DNA of 64,000 bases from Nectonema munidae (taxonomy: Eukaryota; Nematomorpha; Nectonematoida; Nectonematidae): contig JAUIRK010000896.1 of the NCBI GenBank assembly GCA_030549495.1, positions 851,501-915,500 on the forward strand, read 5' to 3'. The notes below the pieces were generated by a model. It saw only the letters and a list, made by a program, of their open reading frames with translations, had not been told where the DNA came from and did no database searches. Numbering within the stretch: the stretch's first letter is position 1; every line of letters begins with the position of its first letter. The translations under genes were made by a program, and so were the position numbers. Of this stretch, positions 12,225-21,399 are shown in pieces.

Positions 12225-12500
12225 AGTCTACTCAAGCTAGTTAAAAATTGTATATTTTAGCTTTTTAGCAAAAAAATTTTATTCTCATAATCTTTGATTA
12301 GTTAAGATTCACATCTTTGAAGAGTCAGTTGATTGATTTCTTGTATCATACATGATAATATGAAGAAGTGCAAGTAAACTAAGCTAGTTGGTTAGTTGCG
12401 TATACATAGTAGTTACTAACATTTTAGTTATTAAAGTTATTTAGTTTGCTCATTAGTGAGGATTTAGCTCAGTTAGTTCGTTTATTCCTTTGTTTCATAG
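12225..12500. repeat. Degenerate TAGTT/GTTAG motif cluster
   Basis: Many imperfect copies of CTAGTTGGTTAGTT, TTAGTTATT and CAGTTAGTTCG occur at short spacing. Comparable clusters lie at about 22700-22810, 24785-24905 (mostly the complementary AACTAA form), 28440-28670 and 46225-46370. They look like a dispersed, decayed simple-repeat-bearing element. Confidence 0.45.
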
Positions 12501-12847
12501 AATATTTAACTATATTTTACTTTCCTTATTAAATTATTTCTTCGTTTATAACCTGCTCTAAATTTTAAATTCTAACTCGACAATTAAATTGAAAAAGATA
12601 TAAAAATAAATTTTTGCATAAAAATCTTAAACATAGATATTTGCTTTTAGGAAATCCTCTTCTTCAGTTTTTTTGTTTTCGGCGCAAGTAAATTTATTAA
12701 ACTAATTTTTTTTGCTATATAATTAATTCAATTCAAATAATTTATCTTTAGATTCTTATTACAATAGTAAGTTAACGTTTCATACTTATTTTAGACAAAA
12801 AAATTACTTTTTGACATTTGTTTTTTAAGGATATATATTAACATAAC

Positions 12848-13680
12848 ATAATTTTATTGGCAAAAGTAGGCTGAGCCTATAAAATATCGCATCTACATAA
12901 AGGGAAGAATGTACGAGAATCAAACATACGCAAACATTCTATCCTTCCAATTAATATCTAATCTATTCTTGAAAGTATTTAAAGTAGGAGCATTCACAAT
13001 GTAATCTGGAAGTGAGTACCAATCATTGATCATTCTTTGAGAGAAAAACTTTTCAAAGAAGATTTCTGAAATTTATAGGAGTGAAATCTTTGGGTTCTCT
13101 TGGAATCTTCAAGTATTATTTTTGAGCTAATATGCATTCTTTCATGAAGGATGTTGAAAACAGAAACATCTTGCCTTTTGAATCGATAAAGTAAGGAAGG
13201 CAGGTTCACTTTCTTCATAACTTAATTCTTTTAATCCAGAAATCTTCTTAGTAATAGTTCAATGAACTCTTTCAATATTAACAGCATCATAAGCATGATA
13301 TGGAAATAGAAATAAGATTGCCATACTCTAAAGTGGGTCTGATCAAGGCTTTATAAAGAATTAGAGGATTAGCAGTATCAAGTGAAGAAAAACATTTCCA
13401 GACTTGGTGAACAGTAGCGAAGGCTTTGGAAACCCTTTTCGAAATATTGTCAGAGAAGAGAAGTTGAGTTGTGATGATAGCGCCCAGGTCATTTTGGGAG
13501 TCAACCTTTTTCAAGATGTGAGAGCCAATGAAATATTTTCACACATTCTGACATCGTATCTGCAAGTGCGTACCTTTAGACGGGTTAAGCTTCATGCCCC
13601 ATCTATTACACCACTTGAAAATTTTTATTAAATCATATTGTAAACTAGAGTCATCGTATTCGTACGAAACATCATATATT
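12848..13680 (-). mobile_element. CR1/L2-like LINE 3' fragment
   Basis: 5'-truncated LINE on the minus strand covering the RT thumb to the 3' end. Reading from 13680 downward: KWCNRWGMKLNPSK, then DSQNDLGAIITTQLLFSDNI and LILYKALIRPTLEYGN (13287-13514). Next come NLPSLLYRFKRQDVSVFNIL (13150-13218) and, near 13050-12900, FSQRMINDWYSLPDYIVNAP with TLNTFKNRLD. These are the standard C-terminal motifs of CR1/L2-group elements. It ends at CCAATAAAATT near 12851-12861. An in-frame stop and at least one frame change make it inactive. It is a different subfamily from the LINE at 6.1-9.7 kb, with no CTT tail. Confidence 0.85.
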
Positions 13681-13689
13681 TTAATATAA

Positions 13690-15448
13690 ATATATTAAAC
13701 ACATTTTTCTAACCAGTTCCATTTTTATGCTTGCTCATTTTTTGTAATTATTTTTAAATCTATTTATCAATTACTACCTCATACTTATGGAAGACACGGA
13801 ATCTCAAAATTTTTACCAGGTTTATTGCTAAGATTTTAAAACTACGATCTAAATTTTAAAGTAGATATGCTAAAATTTCTAAATTACTTTCTTGAAGTTT
13901 TTTCAGGAATCTATTTTTGATATTTATTAAAAAAACTTTTTAAATCATTTTAGATATCATGGGTATCATTTCTTTTCAATTTTATTGATTTTTTCATTCT
14001 TAAATTTTTCATTTTCGATTTGGTTACATACATAGTTATGTATTTTTACAAAATTTAAGGGTTAACTTTTATTTTTGTATAAAACATAAATTATATTAAT
14101 TAAATGAAGCAATATGAAGTACAAATAATATCCACAATTTATACTTGTATTAATACATATATGGTTAATAAAATATATTTTATTTTGCTTACGAGCGTAT
14201 ACATGTATTATTTTGTTTAAAGGCAAGCCAATTTTACATCGAGCATGTCACCACTTGTGCTAGTTAGGCAAACATCACTGCTTATAATACAAAGTTTAAA
14301 GAGAGAGGTCGAAAAAAACTTCATTTTATTATAAAATACTTTTATACATAAGAAAAGAGAACTACGTAGAAAATATGTGTTAAAGAAAAAAAACTAGAAC
14401 ACTAAGCTCTTTAACTACAAATTAAAAGCACAAACAAAGTAAATATTTTGAGAGGTAAATGGGATTGGTATTGAGCAAATGCCAAAGCCAGAAGATTGGC
14501 ATTACGATGCAACACATGCATTATGTAATAGTTGATGAATTTAATTTCAAACACATTAAAAAGAATAAACAATTGTCTGCAGGTTGAAAAAGTTTTATCC
14601 AGTGAGTTGTAAGACAAAATAAATTAATTTTTTTGAAGTTTATATTCTAAATTTGGTGAAGTTTTAATAACGAGAAATTAACTAAATTAGGCATTTTTTT
14701 ATTTTCAGTTTAAAATTTCCAATTTAAAAAGTAAATAAAAAATTTAAAAAAAATTGAAAAAATAATGAAAATTTGTAATAATTTAATTGCAAAATTCTTG
14801 TTAAAAATTTTTAAAAATTTAAACTGAAAATAATGTTAAAATGATTTATGAATATAAATAAATCATAAAATTTAAATAATTGTAATATAAATACAACAAA
14901 ATCAAAAAATTAAATACGACAAGATATAGAATTGCAAAAAAAAGAAAAGAGGTCTGCAAAAAGACAAAATAGAACTAAAAATGGTATATGTATATATAAA
15001 AGAGATTTGAGTTGATTTAGATATTGAACAAGAGAAATCCTATTACATATATATTGACATAGATCCCCCAAAAAATAGAAATGAATTATTATGATCTATT
15101 ATAATAATACCGAAAATGTTGTTTATATGTGGAAAAAAATAATACTATATTAGAACAAATTGTATTTGAGAGAATTTTCATATATTTTGTAAACGTCAAG
15201 AGAAAAAATCGATATTTAAAATAAATAGCAGAAATAATTGATTTGTATTCAAACTTGTGTTCATGCGTGAAATCGGGGTATATTTTTATGCATTTTTTAT
15301 GCACATTGCTTATTTTTATAAAACATATTGATTATCATCATCTTAAGGATTTTTTCACAAGATCTCAAGCTTTTTAATGAATATGTAGAAATTAAAGTTT
15401 TTCATTGATAGTAGTGAAACTCTTTAAATAAATAAATATATAATATAT
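13690..15448. other. AT-rich sequence, no gene seen
   Basis: No gene. The segment at about 14930-14990 (AAAAGACAAAATAGAACT then AAAAATGGTATATG) is a half-copy of the palindromic GACAAA MITE described at 15449-15695. Confidence 0.5.
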
Positions 15449-15695
15449 ATACCAATTTTACTTCTAAATGCTCTTTTTTTAGTTTGAAATTGTCTTTATT
15501 CAATTCTACTTTGTCTTTTTAAGTTTTAAATTGTCTTTTTCAATTCTAATTTGTCTTTTTTAAGTCCTAAATTGTCTTTTTTCACTTTTATTTTGTATTT
15601 TAGAAAAAGCATTTCGAATTTAAAAAAGACAAGTTAGAATTAAAAAAAGACAATTTAAAACTAAAAAAAAATAATTAAGAAATAAAAATGGTATA
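15449..15695. mobile_element. Palindromic GACAAA-type MITE, copy 1
   Basis: A roughly 247-bp near-palindrome. The left arm starts TATACCAATTTTACTTCT and the complement of the right arm starts TATACCATTTTTATTTCT. Each arm is made of repeated 19-22 bp units such as AATTGTCTTTTT and AATTCTAATTTGTC. A second full copy lies at 41825-42105. Half-copies are at 14930-14990, 17225-17285, 22160-22260, 24070-24210 and 28690-28770. It carries no coding sequence. Ends at TA suggest Tc1/mariner-like mobilisation, but that is an inference. Confidence 0.65.
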
Positions 15696-16058
15696 AACTT
15701 TATTAGCAATCAAATATTTTTATAAATTCGTTTTCTTCATTTAATATAAAACTTTAATTCGCATTATATCTCAATATAGGGGATAACTAAAGAAATTTTA
15801 AATTTGTTTACGCGAATTCGTCCATGTTTAAACACAGCACATAAAAAGATTAAAATGAGGATAAAAAGGGATTTTCACAGACTAGATTTGCAGTTGGATA
15901 CAAAAATCATTGCATCTACATCACAATCAATTCACTTTTTTTCTTAAAAATATCATTACAAATGATTGACTAATTATGAAACGCTTTATATTTATTTTTT
16001 TAATAATAATTTTATGAGAATAAACATCTGAAAAGGGTTTAATAAAATATTTTTTTAG

Positions 16059-19000
16059 ATAAGAATGGCAATTTTCCAAAGCAATCTCAATACGGTATAA
16101 CAACTTAAATATCATAAAAGGCATGAATACTGTATTTTATACAGCTTATATATATAGTATATGTTTCAATCCAAAAATATTATTCGAATTAAGAAGATGG
16201 ATAAATTAACCCATTTACGGCCAATGTTCCTATTTTGGAACATAAGTAATTTCATCTTCGTCTGCTTTTTTCAATGACTTTGAATATAAATCGTCTGCGT
16301 TTTTTTTTAGATATCGTCTGCTTTGCTTGGCCTTAAATGGGTTAAAGATCAAAGTATTAGCAAAACTGAGTAGAAATTACATATTATGGAAATAAGTTCA
16401 AAACAAATACAAAAATAGAAATTTTGCTTTGTTTAATTTTCAAATTTTTGCGATTATGACGTAAATATAATTTTTTTTCAAAACAAAAATATATTTTTCA
16501 AATGTAACATAAAATTTTATTATAAAGGACGTTGTGATTTATGATTCTATTCAATAATTTATTATTCCGGTTCAATTTTGTTTATAAGATGCAACTTTGT
16601 GTGCCAAATTCATCCTTTCACGTAGGGCGATAATTAATAATATTTCTAGAGTTACTAGCTATTATATCTGGTAACTTATTTTACTAAAATATATTAAATA
16701 TAAAATATGCAAATTGTTATTAATAGCTAGTTAGATGCTTAAACTACAACAACAACCTACTTATTTTTTGATTGACTTTTTAGATATGATCCTAAAAAAG
16801 AATCCATATGGTAAAACTATTATTAATTATTTATTTTTCTTTGTTTTGATTTTGTGACTATAGTTTGGCGATTACTAATAAAATTGGCTAATCTCATATG
16901 ATAAGCAAGAATCTTAAGTGAACTTTAGATCTAGCCTAATCAAAGACAACGCATCGTACATTGCACCCATATGAAAGATGCATGCTATAATGAAAAAGTG
17001 TATATAATATTTGGCTTTACTTCATGTGCTACCATTGGCTTTCAAAAAGAGCAATACATTTTCAAATTACAAAAAATTATCAAATATATCATTCCTAAAA
17101 TTTTAAAAGAGAGAAAAATAGATAAATTTTAAAATAAAAGAGAAATTGATGAGTGAATATTGATATTGAACCAATAGAAAATACAAAAAGTCTTTACCTT
17201 CTGTTAAATTTTTTTATTCAGGATGGAATCTTAAAATGATAAAATAGAATTAAAAAAAGATAAAATACAAATTAAAATGTTATGTGTTAGGGTGTAATCG
17301 TAAGAATTCATTGTATACTTGAAAACTACATCTAATCATGCGGCTAATAAAAAATAATTATTTTAAAATCATAACTACATTGCTTATTCGATCCAAATAA
17401 AATCAATCATTATAGACAACAGAAAAAGTGGCATTAAAAAGTTCATGTAAATGAGTACTTCACCAGTTTAATGGTTATGTAAATCTACGTATCAAAAATA
17501 TGATGATAACTAGCCCATCCCGTGGACGTTTATCAATACGCTCGAAACATATGGTCATTGGTAGAGTGTTTGATTCTATTTTCGCTCGAAACATAGGATC
17601 ATTGCTAAATTATTGTTAGTAAATTAAGATCGCCGGGACCACCTAGTTTTAAATATCCTTGATAAAAATCAATTTTGAGGTGAGTAGCTATTTTAATCCC
17701 TGTTTTGACAACTTTGATTGATTTTCATAACAAAATATTACGACTATTTGTTTTGAACACATAGTCTAGTTATTTTTATTGAACATTGATTAGTGAAAAA
17801 AAATCGTGTGTTTCGCATCACCATTCAGATTTACCAATAACACGTATTCGTATTCACAGAGACTTTAATTTATGGAAACTTTTTTTATGGCATTCTTTTA
17901 AATTTTTGGATCTCATGATTTGTTGCTTTGGGTAACTGGAGTTGAGGAAAAATCAAATTAACATTCCCTCAAAAACTTACTACTTCAAATCAAAGTTTTT
18001 ATTTAATTCCTTTGTGGCAAATGGCGTAGTGGCGGGAACGTTTGCTCTCGATCCGTTTTTCCCATGTTCGATTTCGCATAGTGATATTCTTATTATATCT
18101 GCTTAGTTATTGAAGAATATTCTTCCATTCGATGCCATACCGAAAACTAAAAAAACAAAAAAATCGTAAATTATACATTTTCAAATAGTATTTCTCGAGG
18201 AACAGTATAAAGAATCTATGAAAAAAATTTGATATGATTTTTTAAAGTTAACATATATCGTATTGGTCCCCGGACAAAATGCTTATGGACATAATGCCGA
18301 CAGAAAAATCTCGATGGACATAATGTCGTCAATCATTTGAAGAGGAATTATGCCGACCAAGTATTTTAAAAAAAATATTAAAAGAAAAATGCGATTGTAA
18401 AGGTATGAATAATCATTTTGTTATTTGAAAGTTAAATGTGAAGGTTTGTGAAATACGCAAAAGGCTGGCAAAGCCGAAAAAATATTTGAGCGCAAAATAG
18501 CAATAACAACTCATTATACGTTATAGCTGACATGTGCAAAGATTATAAATACAAATGAAAAGAGAACTTGTTAAAAGATATAAATAATATTAGAGTAGCA
18601 TGACATTCGTGTCAAACACATAAAAGAATACGAGTACTTATATGCGTATATCTGAAAGAAAAGAAATGACTTTCCCCACAATAAACGTGTTGGTATTGGT
18701 CCACTAAAAGGTGAATGTGAAGATCCTTCCGAATGGCCTTGTATTTGTGTAAAAAAGGGTCCGTAATTAAATGGCTCGTGTTTTGAGTTTATTTTCAGAT
18801 TTGTCTGTTAGTCTCAAATTTGTTTTCATATTTTAGACATCTTGTTTTTGTTGATAATAATTAAAAACAAACCAACTTGAAAAAATACCGGAAGCATTAG
18901 ATTAAAACTTTTGTATATAAAAAGGGATACTTTTTTTTTAAATAACTATTTAATCAACTAACTATATTTTATACCATTCTTGCCATTGACATTATGTCCT

Positions 19001-19507
19001 CTTCAAACAAATGTTTATGCATTTTATACGTCGATATTATGCTGATCGGCACTTTCTCTTTTCACGATCTTATTGTATTTTATATTTAATTAACTAGAAT
19101 GTTATTAATTAGGTAATAAATTAATAAAGCAAGAAAATTTTTGTATTTCGATAATTTTCGTAAAAATTTTGAATCAAATCACCGAAAAGTCGATGATTAC
19201 AGCAATGTGAAGGTTTTGCTATCCCATACTTATCACGTTTATATTGATTTAAACTTTTAGAAAAGGGAGAAAACATCGGTGGTATGAATATATACTCGAA
19301 AATATTTACTTAAATAACTTTCGTATATACCCTACATTATCTTCTTAAGTGTATTACAGATGCGTCAACTGGGAATACTACACTGGACCAATTTGTCATC
19401 GCGGAAGAGATCACAATAACCTATGTCTATTCCGAAAAGATGTCAATAACCGTAATGAAAATAAGAACTTCATATATGGAAGATGCCACGGTAAACTGCT
19501 CGCTTAA
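16059..19507 (+). CDS. Micro-exon Kazal-like peptide gene A (partial model)
   Basis: Small-exon gene supported by homology to gene B at 21.4-23.9 kb. Exons: 16059-16094 (36 nt, peptide KNGNFPKQSQY), 19261-19281 (21 nt, KGENIG) and terminal 19350-19507 ending in TAA. Each is bounded by AG and GT (GTATAA, GTATGA) and every join is phase 1. The terminal exon encodes YYRCVNWEYYTGPICHRG, then HNNLCLFRK and IYGRCHGKLLA: four cysteines in the pattern C-x10-C-x9-C-x18..20-C with N-L-C and G-x-C. That resembles the C-terminal core of a Kazal inhibitor domain. Such proteins are usually secreted protease inhibitors, but function is inferred. The 3.2-kb intron contains a TTAA MITE, a SINE and possibly another 21-nt exon (16650-16670). 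No 5' exon or signal peptide was located. Confidence 0.65.
16206..16345 (+). mobile_element. TTAA-type MITE with CGTCTGC motifs, copy 1
   Basis: Flanked on both sides by TTAA. The inverted ends are CCCATTTACGGCCAA on the left and, complemented, CCCATTTAAGGCCAA on the right. The 132-bp interior has three CGTCTGC motifs and the phrase GTTCCTATTTTGGAAC. TTAA duplication plus CCC-starting ends are hallmarks of piggyBac-type elements. Two near-identical copies in inverse orientation lie at 34572-34709 and 35620-35758. Confidence 0.85.
16650..16670 (+). other. Candidate extra micro-exon of gene A
   Basis: TATTTCTAG, then a 21-nt stretch encoding LLAIIS in phase 1, then GTAACT. It sits between the 36-nt and terminal 21-nt exons of gene A, the slot occupied in gene B by a 27-nt exon, but has no peptide similarity to it. 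Spacing and phase fit; chance occurrence is quite possible. Confidence 0.2.
17509..17660. repeat. Short direct repeat, GCTCGAAACATA
   Basis: The phrase CGCTCGAAACATAtGgTCATTG occurs at about 17541 and, nearly unchanged, at about 17585, roughly 44 bp apart. It lies within the large intron of gene A. The origin is unknown. Confidence 0.45.
18013..18163 (+). mobile_element. tRNA-derived SINE, copy 1
   Basis: A polymerase III head with a good A box (TGGCGTAGTGG, 18022-18032) and B box (ATGTTCGATTTC, 18064-18075) is followed by a non-tRNA body. The body contains ATTCTTCCATTCGATGCCAT, then ACCGAAAACTAAAAAAAC as an A-rich tail. The body and tail match the minus-strand copy at 29159-29300, which defines a family. 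It lies inside the large intron of gene A. Confidence 0.7.
18263..18361 (+). repeat. TTGGTCCCCGGACA repeat element, left end
   Basis: Begins TTGGTCCCCGGACAAAATGC and continues with repeated ATGGACATAATGcCGaC phrases. The head matches the element at 58161-58519 (TTGGTCCTCGGACATTT). Inverted related phrases at about 18985-19060 (GACATTATGTCCTCTTCAAA) may mark the other side. A similar block is at 28951-29012. Confidence 0.5.
18655..18766 (+). CDS. Cys-rich open frame within gene A intron, unidentified
   Basis: A frame of about 36 codons without an ATG ends GPLKGECEDPSEWPCICVKK and stops at TAA 18764-18766. The three closely spaced cysteines and charged residues look like the end of a small secreted protein, and a weak AG acceptor precedes it. 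It does not align with the Kazal-like exons. It may be another gene's last exon or a chance frame. Confidence 0.2.
18970..19065 (-). repeat. Inverted ATAATGTC-type repeat remnant
   Basis: Contains ACATTATGTCCTCTTCAAAC and GATATTATGCTGATCGGC. On the complementary strand this matches phrases of the block at 18263-18361 (GAAGAGG, ATAATGCCGAC). It is probably the opposite end of the same element. Confidence 0.35.
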
Positions 19508-20837
19508 TTACTTTTCATTCAAACATTTTTGCTTACTGACAGAGTAAATCCTCCATCTGAAAACATTTTTATCAGCCGTCCTAAACCTCTTAGCGACCCA
19601 CATAGCAAAGTTTCAGAAAAAAAATTGCTAGCAATATCATATTGAAAGAGTCATAATTTTGCAACGTATTGATTAATTAAGCATACCTATTAACTTATTA
19701 ATTAAGTTATAACAATGCGCTACAGATACTCTTTAAGTTCCGTCCTTTGAAGCTTGCCATAACATTTTAATGTGTAGTGCAGGAATAATATAAAACATTT
19801 TATGTTTCAAAATAATTAACAGAAATATGTGTAGATTACAATTAAGAAATCAATGTATAGCAATTTTGGATTTTTTATCTACTCATACTTTAAAAAAAAT
19901 TAAATTCTTTTTGTATTTAATTTTGAATTAAGTTTTTTTTACCCTAAGTTTGACTTGAATCATTCCATTTTTTTAATACCGCATTTTATGCTCCTTATAA
20001 AGTATAAGGTACGCTAGCAAAATTTCAAATAAAATTTGTTTTAAGTTCATTTTTTCTTTCATTTTGTAACTTAATTTTTATATTCAATTATTTACAGTTT
20101 GACAAAAAGAAATGAAAAGTTTAATTTTTTTTGTTCATTTTTCCTGAGAGTTTTTTTTATTTAAATGTTTTTTTAACTTTGTTGTTCAAATCAATTTTTA
20201 TTGTTTTATTATTATTACTATTATTATTATATATATCAATAATTTTAGAAATTCTACAAAATTAATTTCCTTATTTCAAGATTTTCAAAATTTGCTTTTT
20301 GATTTCCCTCCTTAAAACTGTATATTTTTCAATTTACTTAATTATTTTATTTTTATGTGTTGATTTATTTTTGTCTTTTTTCAATAATATATTTTAAAAT
20401 ATAGAAATTATGTAAAAAGAAATAAATATTTGATTGGTTGCAAAAAGTGTTAACTAATAATGATGATTCCAAAGAAACGCAATGCCTTCTGCACTGAAAA
20501 ATATAACTAGTAATATTATTTGAATAATAAAAAACCTTAAAGGCATAAGTAGTAATAACACCATTTGATAAGTAAATTAGCTTTCTCATTTTTATGAAAT
20601 TATTTTATTTAGATGGCGTTAATATGTTCACATTATTTCCTATATTTTGTTGACTTCATGGACTAACTTAATTTACATTTTCTCATTGATATTATATAAT
20701 TAAACAAAAAGATTATATATGCAAAAATTTTTTAGTGATTTAAATGTTTTCTTTTTAATTTTTGATAATTTATTCAAATTTTTTATCCAAATATTGTGCT
20801 CAAAATAATATATACATATAACAAGGTATAGCTATGC
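19508..20837. other. AT-rich spacer between genes A and B
   Basis: No supported gene. A 35-codon frame at about 19540-19655 (from RVNPPSENIFISRPKPLSDP) has plausible composition but no other support. The rest is A/T-rich with chance frames. Confidence 0.4.
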
Positions 20838-20975
20838 AGTAACAGGGGCCGGTAGGCGTTTAGTGGGATGGAAAGTCCAGGTAGACCTGGACTCAGCATT
20901 CTGGGCGGGCCACGATATCCGAAAGGATGGGTGCGAACGTCAGAAACAACTTAACTAACTAACTAACTGACTTTA
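20838..20975 (+). ncRNA. GC-rich structured island, probable pol III SINE
   Basis: A sharp G+C island in AT-rich DNA. It has a perfect hairpin GTCCAGGTAGACCTGGAC (20875-20892) and a GAAA-capped stem ATCCGAAAGGAT (20917-20928). An A-box-like GGCGTTTAGTGGG (around 20855) and a weak B-box-like GGTGCGAACGTC come next, and then a (AACT)n tail at 20950-20969. This combination suggests a short retroposon derived from a structured RNA. It does not match a tRNA fold, and I do not recognise the parent RNA. Confidence 0.45.
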
Positions 20976-21399
20976 TTGTAAATATAAATTTTATCCAAAT
21001 TTTCGTCAATGATTACATTTTGGCATTGATTTAATAACGAAATTTATTTAGAATTTTATTTTTGATTCTGATTTTTATTTTATTGAGAGAATTAATGATT
21101 TATAACTAGCTTATTATAATTATTTTAAATAATACATGAGTAATATAATTATGCATTGTTGAGACTGTTTGCTTAAAGTTTTCACATGAAAGTTTTGAAC
21201 AGTTGTTAATTCCCGTGATAAAAAATTCTTATCACAGAGATCTCTATAAATCAAAAGTTGTTTGATTTGCATTATGATATTGATATAAGAAACTAAATTT
21301 TATGAATGTTATTATATATATGTATTATTAACTTCATAAAAAATTAATGTGTACAAAATTTTGGCAAACAAATAATTTGTTTTTTTTTTTATTTTTTAG
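20976..21399. other. AT-rich sequence upstream of gene B micro-exons
   Basis: No exon could be assigned. The missing first exon of gene B should lie here or further upstream, but no ATG-started hydrophobic frame with a phase-1 donor is visible. Confidence 0.4.

Noticed and set aside
15778-15947. Possible exon with 56 open codons before gene A
   Set aside because: Composition and acceptor are weak, and frames of this length are expected by chance many times in such AT-rich DNA.
20838-20975. Self-cleaving ribozyme (hammerhead or HDV-like), RNase P RNA or tRNA
   Set aside because: The GGAAAGTCC phrase recalls RNase P, but the rest does not fit. No CTGATGA/GAAA hammerhead core on either strand and no consistent HDV pairing; a full tRNA cloverleaf is not possible.
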